Below are positions 56,949-60,321 of a DNA stretch of 60,321 bases, in pieces. A program made the translations under genes and the position numbers. Positions within the stretch are counted from its first letter, which is position 1. Every line of letters begins with the position of its first letter. A model generated the notes under the pieces. It was given only the letters and a program-made list of their open reading frames with translations, was not told the DNA's origin and did no database searches. This DNA comes from Terriglobia bacterium (GTDB taxonomy: Bacteria > Acidobacteriota > Terriglobia > UBA7540): positions 1 to 60,321 of the forward strand of contig JASHON010000026.1 in the NCBI GenBank assembly GCA_030041095.1. Reading direction: 5' to 3'.

Positions 56949-57244
56949 GCCGAAACTTCCGGCCCGCGGTGAATCGGCTGCCCATCCGGCGTTGTGGGAC
57001 CCCGAAGACACTGCAACCTGGCCCGATCCGCGGCGATAAGAAGCGCAAAGAGAAACTCAAGCCGTTTGTGACCTGGATCACTGACGCTACAGCCTCGGGA
57101 TCGCAAAATCCGGAAAGCTTGCGCCGCACTCAGGATGGCACATGCCAGGCCGCGGAGGCGTCCAGGACCGCGGCGTGACTGGCTCCTGCGTGCTCTTCGA
57201 GGAGGTGGAGCGGCTGCCGGCAGCGCGGAATCCAGGAGGAATGC
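56949..57244. other. Gap between padR promoter and the small gene
   Basis: With the promoter this gap between start codons is about 350 bases. An 80-codon plus-strand frame inside it has Arg/Lys-rich nonsense composition and no SD. The last bases hold AGGAGG, the SD of the following gene. Nothing else is recognised. Confidence 0.4.
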
Positions 57245-57496
57245 TTGGGAATTGTCATCGAGCTAAATGAGATCACAGACGGAGAAGTGAAGCGGCAGGC
57301 AGAAGAGGTGATTCTTGGCTGTATCGGCAGTCGCCCGGAGGAAGAAAAGTGGCAAGTATGGATTCATGCCTCATATTTCTATTCCCGTGTCGTAGTCAAG
57401 GGTCCGAAGCAAACTCGTGATCGATACTTTTTTGAAGATCACCGCGCACTGCCCGAAGCCATCCGCAACTGGCTTGATCTTTATCCGCTCAAGTGA
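57245..57496 (+). CDS. Small hypothetical protein
   Basis: The 83-residue acidic protein (IELNEITDGEVKRQAEEVILGCIG, then VWIHASYFYSRVVVKGP, ending HRALPEAIRNWLDLYPLK) starts at TTG 57245, which has AGGAGG five bases upstream. An ATG at 57241 is out of frame and opens only nine codons. The even helix/strand pattern and SD support a real gene. The fold is not recognised. Its end overlaps the convergent glycosidase-like gene by eight bases. Confidence 0.6.
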   Translation: MGIVIELNEITDGEVKRQAEEVILGCIGSRPEEEKWQVWIHASYFYSRVVVKGPKQTRDRYFFEDHRALPEAIRNWLDLYPLK

Positions 57497-60056
57497 CGAG
57501 GAGTTCGAGCTGAGTTCTGTTTCCAAGCAAGGTGGGCGGCAAAATGACCCGATCCTTTTGCAACACGCCTATCGACGCGCTTTCGAGCGGCACGCGACCT
57601 GGAGTGTGAATATGGACGATAAGATCGGCCTTAAATGGGTTCTCGAATTGAACCGTTACGCGCCACCGAACCGCGCCACCTTTCCGCGATTCTGAAGCTG
57701 TGGTCCAACTGATAAGCCCAAAACGCGTGGGACAATGCCAGACGCGAATGTTTTGCCCTGCAGCAAACCATTCTTTTGGCGCAGCCTTCTGCAAATGAAC
57801 CACCTTACGGTGATGCTCTTCGTAGCAAAGGAGCCACCGTAAGCCCATCGCCGGCTGAAGCACGCTATTTACCACCGCAGACCAACCGTAAGGGCTTCCT
57901 TCGCCCGGCCAACTTCCCGGCAGCAGCGCGTCTTCGGGCGAGTACCGGCTGCCGCCATCCATCGTGTAGCAGCAGAGGCTATAGAGCGTCAGCAGGAAAG
58001 GGCGATAATCTTCCTGACGGATGCGGCCCGCGAGCGTCCCGTGCGACATAAAATTTGACGTACGCGGGTAAGCGCCGTCGGTATTCAATCCGAGAATCTG
58101 CTCGCCGGCAATCTGCCGATGGCGGAAATGGCCTTCGTCGATCTCCGGAACGCCCCAGTCGCTTGTCCACCAATCCATCATGTAGCGATGATTCTCATAA
58201 CTTGAAAGCTCAGTTGGCTTCCGTTTGGTATCGAAGGGGGTGAACGGCGTGATGCCGGCTGCTTTCATGGCCGGATTGCGGTCCGCGAGGGCTATCGCAA
58301 GAGAAGACTCAATATCCGCTCGCATTTGCGCCGCTAGTCGCGCCACACTTGCGGATTCCCGGCTCAGCGCCGCATCGTTGTGCTCGCTCGACGCACGTTT
58401 CAGGCAGCGCGCGTGCTCCTGCAGGCCGCGCCACGTCCAGGAGGCGTTCTGGTAGTAATAAGGATGGGATTCCGGAAAGTCATCGTCTGGCTCGCCCTTA
58501 TCTGCTTCCGGGGAACCCCAAATTAAGCCGTGGCGCGGATCACTTTGGGGAAAAGTTTGCTTTGAGTATTCGTAGCGTTTTACCACAAAGTCCATCATTC
58601 GGCGAAGCGTGGGCAGGCGGCGCCGGAGCGCGTCTACGTCATGGGTGTAGTCGTAAGCGCGCGCGGAGTTTTCCAGGAAAACTCCTGCGTTGAGAGGCGC
58701 TTCCACCTGGTCTTGCGTGTTGTAAAGGAAATTGCCGTCCGGCAGGATGTAGTTCTCGAGATAGCACTCGAAGTAGGGTTCGACTTCTTCACTCAGGTTC
58801 CAGAGTTGATGCGCCCAAACGAATTCGTAGTGAGCAACAGGAAACAAGGCGTGGCTGCGCTCCGGAATTTTGGTGTAGGCGCCTTCACCGATTTGGTAAG
58901 TGGGATGCAATCCGCGATAGCTGCAACGGCACATCACGATGCCCGCGCGTGCGGCATCGAGCAGCCACTCATCCGGAATTTCCACTTGCATTTTATGATT
59001 GAAAAAATCGTGCCAGTGATTCCAGATGCCCACCAAAGCTGAAAAACATTCGTTCCGGGAGCAGTTCCAATACCGGTCTTCGAAGGAGGGACCGCCAGTG
59101 GATGCAGCTTCCTCTTCCGGCACCGGCCTTCGTTGCGCCCGAATACGGCCGAGGGGCGTCGCGTTCAGGCCGGGAGGTAAAAGCAGCATCACTTCATACC
59201 CGGTCTTGTAACGTGGATTCCACACGCCAATGTCCGCGACCGGCAGATAACCTCCCAGCAAGGTTCGTTTGCTATATCCACGAATGTAATCGTACTGATA
59301 TTCACCCGGCAGAAAGCGCCGTGGGTCAAACAGGCTTCCGGTGAGGTCCGGCGCCCAGAGCGATTGAGGATCGTCCGGCAACTGCCGCGAGACACCCTCC
59401 GCTTCGAGCCATAGCGATTTTTCCGGGCCAGCCTCCTCATTGGCTACCAGCGTCCAGCCAATGTATTCGGGGCCGAGGGCGGCGATATTCTCAAACGATG
59501 GGTCGTCAGAAGATTTCAAGATAAAGTCGCCCAGGCGATCCGGGCCGGGGATATATTGAGCCGGGCGTCTGAATTCGAAGCCAGGAGGGGCATTGATTGG
59601 CCGCGGTTGGATTTTGGAAAGCTCGCCGATACGTTTGGGGATATGCGCCATTTCGCCTTCAACCGTTACGTAAGCCAAAGCTCCCTGATGCGTCACGTGT
59701 TTCTCAAATACGGCCGTAGCGACGCCCTTGAGCCCCGGGACGATGGTCAGCAAGCGCCACCCTTCGATGGAGTCGCCAGGATGCAGCGTCTTGGTTTCAG
59801 AACGGATTCGCGCCGTGACGGCGTCAGCTTCAATGGCGAGAGCACGAGGAACGGCGTGCAATGCATCGCGCTCACCCGGAAGAAGCAGTGCGTACTCGTT
59901 CGGGATGCGGTATGGAGACGGAATACGCTTTCCTTCTCCGGCGCTGACCGCACGCGGCGGTTCGGAAGCGCTGCCGGCGCCGCTTCGCGCCGCCGCACCC
60001 ATAACCGGCAATGCGGCCGCGCGTTTCAAGAATGCTCTTCTCTTGAAGGTTGCCAT
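57489..60056 (-). CDS. Tat-exported six-hairpin glycosidase-like protein
   Basis: The 855-residue protein begins with a twin-arginine signal (FKRRAFLKRAAALPVMGAAARSG). After a beta-rich N-terminal part (about 50-370), residues about 380-750 are alpha-helical and Trp/Tyr/His-rich (GIWNHWHDFF, AHYEFVWAHQLW, LIWGSPEADKGEPDD, YYYQNASWTWRGL, MMDWWTSDWGVPEIDEGHF), as in (alpha/alpha)6 six-hairpin glycosidases. A C-terminal beta domain closes it (TVQFENPFKADLIVHI). Acidic residues in EADKGEPDD or PEIDEGH could be catalytic, but I cannot assign a family or substrate. ATG 60056 was chosen for the Tat motif; a frame to 60278 is unsupported. TACAAT upstream may be a -10. Confidence 0.72.
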   Translation of the reverse strand: MATFKRRAFLKRAAALPVMGAAARSGAGSASEPPRAVSAGEGKRIPSPYRIPNEYALLLPGERDALHAVPRALAIEADAVTARIRSETKTLHPGDSIEGWRLLTIVPGLKGVATAVFEKHVTHQGALAYVTVEGEMAHIPKRIGELSKIQPRPINAPPGFEFRRPAQYIPGPDRLGDFILKSSDDPSFENIAALGPEYIGWTLVANEEAGPEKSLWLEAEGVSRQLPDDPQSLWAPDLTGSLFDPRRFLPGEYQYDYIRGYSKRTLLGGYLPVADIGVWNPRYKTGYEVMLLLPPGLNATPLGRIRAQRRPVPEEEAASTGGPSFEDRYWNCSRNECFSALVGIWNHWHDFFNHKMQVEIPDEWLLDAARAGIVMCRCSYRGLHPTYQIGEGAYTKIPERSHALFPVAHYEFVWAHQLWNLSEEVEPYFECYLENYILPDGNFLYNTQDQVEAPLNAGVFLENSARAYDYTHDVDALRRRLPTLRRMMDFVVKRYEYSKQTFPQSDPRHGLIWGSPEADKGEPDDDFPESHPYYYQNASWTWRGLQEHARCLKRASSEHNDAALSRESASVARLAAQMRADIESSLAIALADRNPAMKAAGITPFTPFDTKRKPTELSSYENHRYMMDWWTSDWGVPEIDEGHFRHRQIAGEQILGLNTDGAYPRTSNFMSHGTLAGRIRQEDYRPFLLTLYSLCCYTMDGGSRYSPEDALLPGSWPGEGSPYGWSAVVNSVLQPAMGLRWLLCYEEHHRKVVHLQKAAPKEWFAAGQNIRVWHCPTRFGLISWTTASESRKGGAVRWRVTVQFENPFKADLIVHIHTPGRVPLESASIGVLQKDRVILPPTLLGNRTQLELLVT

Positions 60057-60321
60057 CGGCAAAGTAGATGCTATTGTACCTTGTGAAAGGCTTTTGAACT
60101 CACGCTGCCACGATGGGCTTCGACCCAGGGCTGTCCAAATTAGCTTCGGGCCAGCAAACCGCTTGTTGATTCTATTGAACAAACTTCGCCCCTGAAGGCT
60201 GGTTTGAAAACCAGGTTCCCCCGGCGGCGGAGGGGAACGGGTCGGCAGGGGCACGGAATTTTTCACGGTGCTGTCCAATTAAACCGGGCTAAAACCGAGA
60301 GAAAGTTGAGTGTCATGAATT
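60057..60321. other. Right-edge region without a supported gene
   Basis: 265 bases upstream of the exported glycosidase-like gene. A minus-strand TACAAT lies about 15 bases before its ATG. No further gene, repeat or RNA is recognised before the window ends. Confidence 0.35.

Noticed and set aside
57417-57695. 92-codon plus-strand frame
   Set aside because: It overlaps the small gene ending at 57496 in another frame and the end of the convergent glycosidase-like gene; no SD.

Overview
The window looks like a chromosomal segment of a GC-rich Acidobacteriota bacterium. The evidence is the combination of an ADOP-type (duplicated MacB/FtsX-like) permease behind a PadR regulator, a VWFA-related secreted protein of the acidobacterial type, a very large FG-GAP/UnbV/redoxin/TPR protein, a TPM-nucleotidyltransferase-LemA run, a sigma factor of the ECF42 type with its DGPF partner, and BshA. 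No rRNA, tRNA, CRISPR array, prophage or intact insertion sequence was recognised. Most of the window is housekeeping, with envelope and secreted accessory genes interspersed.

Layout. 1-1.0 kb: a partial unknown gene and a UPF0175/DUF3368 antitoxin-toxin pair whose toxin has lost its central part. 1.2-7.2 kb: an F-type ATP synthase operon of seven genes (two b-type subunits, delta, alpha, gamma, beta, epsilon) without subunits a and c. 7.2-10.5 kb: an ECF42-like sigma factor with a YCII/DGPF protein, then a MetE-C-like methyltransferase. 10.7-16.3 kb: HAD phosphatase, ileS (own promoter), lspA, rluD-type synthase, erpA. 16.4-22.3 kb: an NCS1-type permease behind a long structured leader, a secreted unknown protein, a Tat-exported gluconate dehydrogenase subunit 3 homologue with a GMC oxidoreductase, and rsmA. 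22.3-29.4 kb: murB translationally coupled to a membrane-anchored sulfatase-superfamily enzyme, TPM protein, nucleotidyltransferase, LemA and a secreted unknown protein. 29.5-37.7 kb: the 1289-residue FG-GAP/redoxin/TPR protein, a TPR protein, serS, an S53 (sedolisin) peptidase. 38-42.1 kb: a GH2 exo-glucosaminidase-like enzyme and a secreted VWA protein. 42.1-47.6 kb: uppS-cdsA-dxr-rseP-ispG (undecaprenyl and phospholipid synthesis, MEP isoprenoid pathway, site-2 protease). 47.8-53.5 kb: a PD-(D/E)xK nuclease-like protein, glpK, a secreted protein with a strongly structured 5' leader, an AT-rich spacer, bshA. 53.7-60.1 kb: ADOP permease, TPR fragment and PadR behind a near-consensus promoter, a small unknown gene, and a Tat-exported six-hairpin-glycosidase-like protein.

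How it fits together: uppS, dxr, ispG, cdsA, lspA, rseP, murB and the sulfatase-superfamily protein all concern isoprenoid carrier, lipid or envelope biogenesis. The exported GMC/subunit 3 pair, GH2, six-hairpin protein, S53 peptidase and FG-GAP protein suggest a soil-type heterotroph attacking polymers outside the cytoplasm. The least explained items are the two structured 5' leaders (16.4 and 51.7 kb), the FG-GAP/redoxin/TPR fusion, the murB-coupled enzyme with Thr at the sulfatase nucleophile position, and the nuclease-like protein at 47.8-49.3 kb. No clearly new multi-gene system was demonstrated. Starts were chosen by eye from Shine-Dalgarno (SD) matches and family length, and no database search was run.
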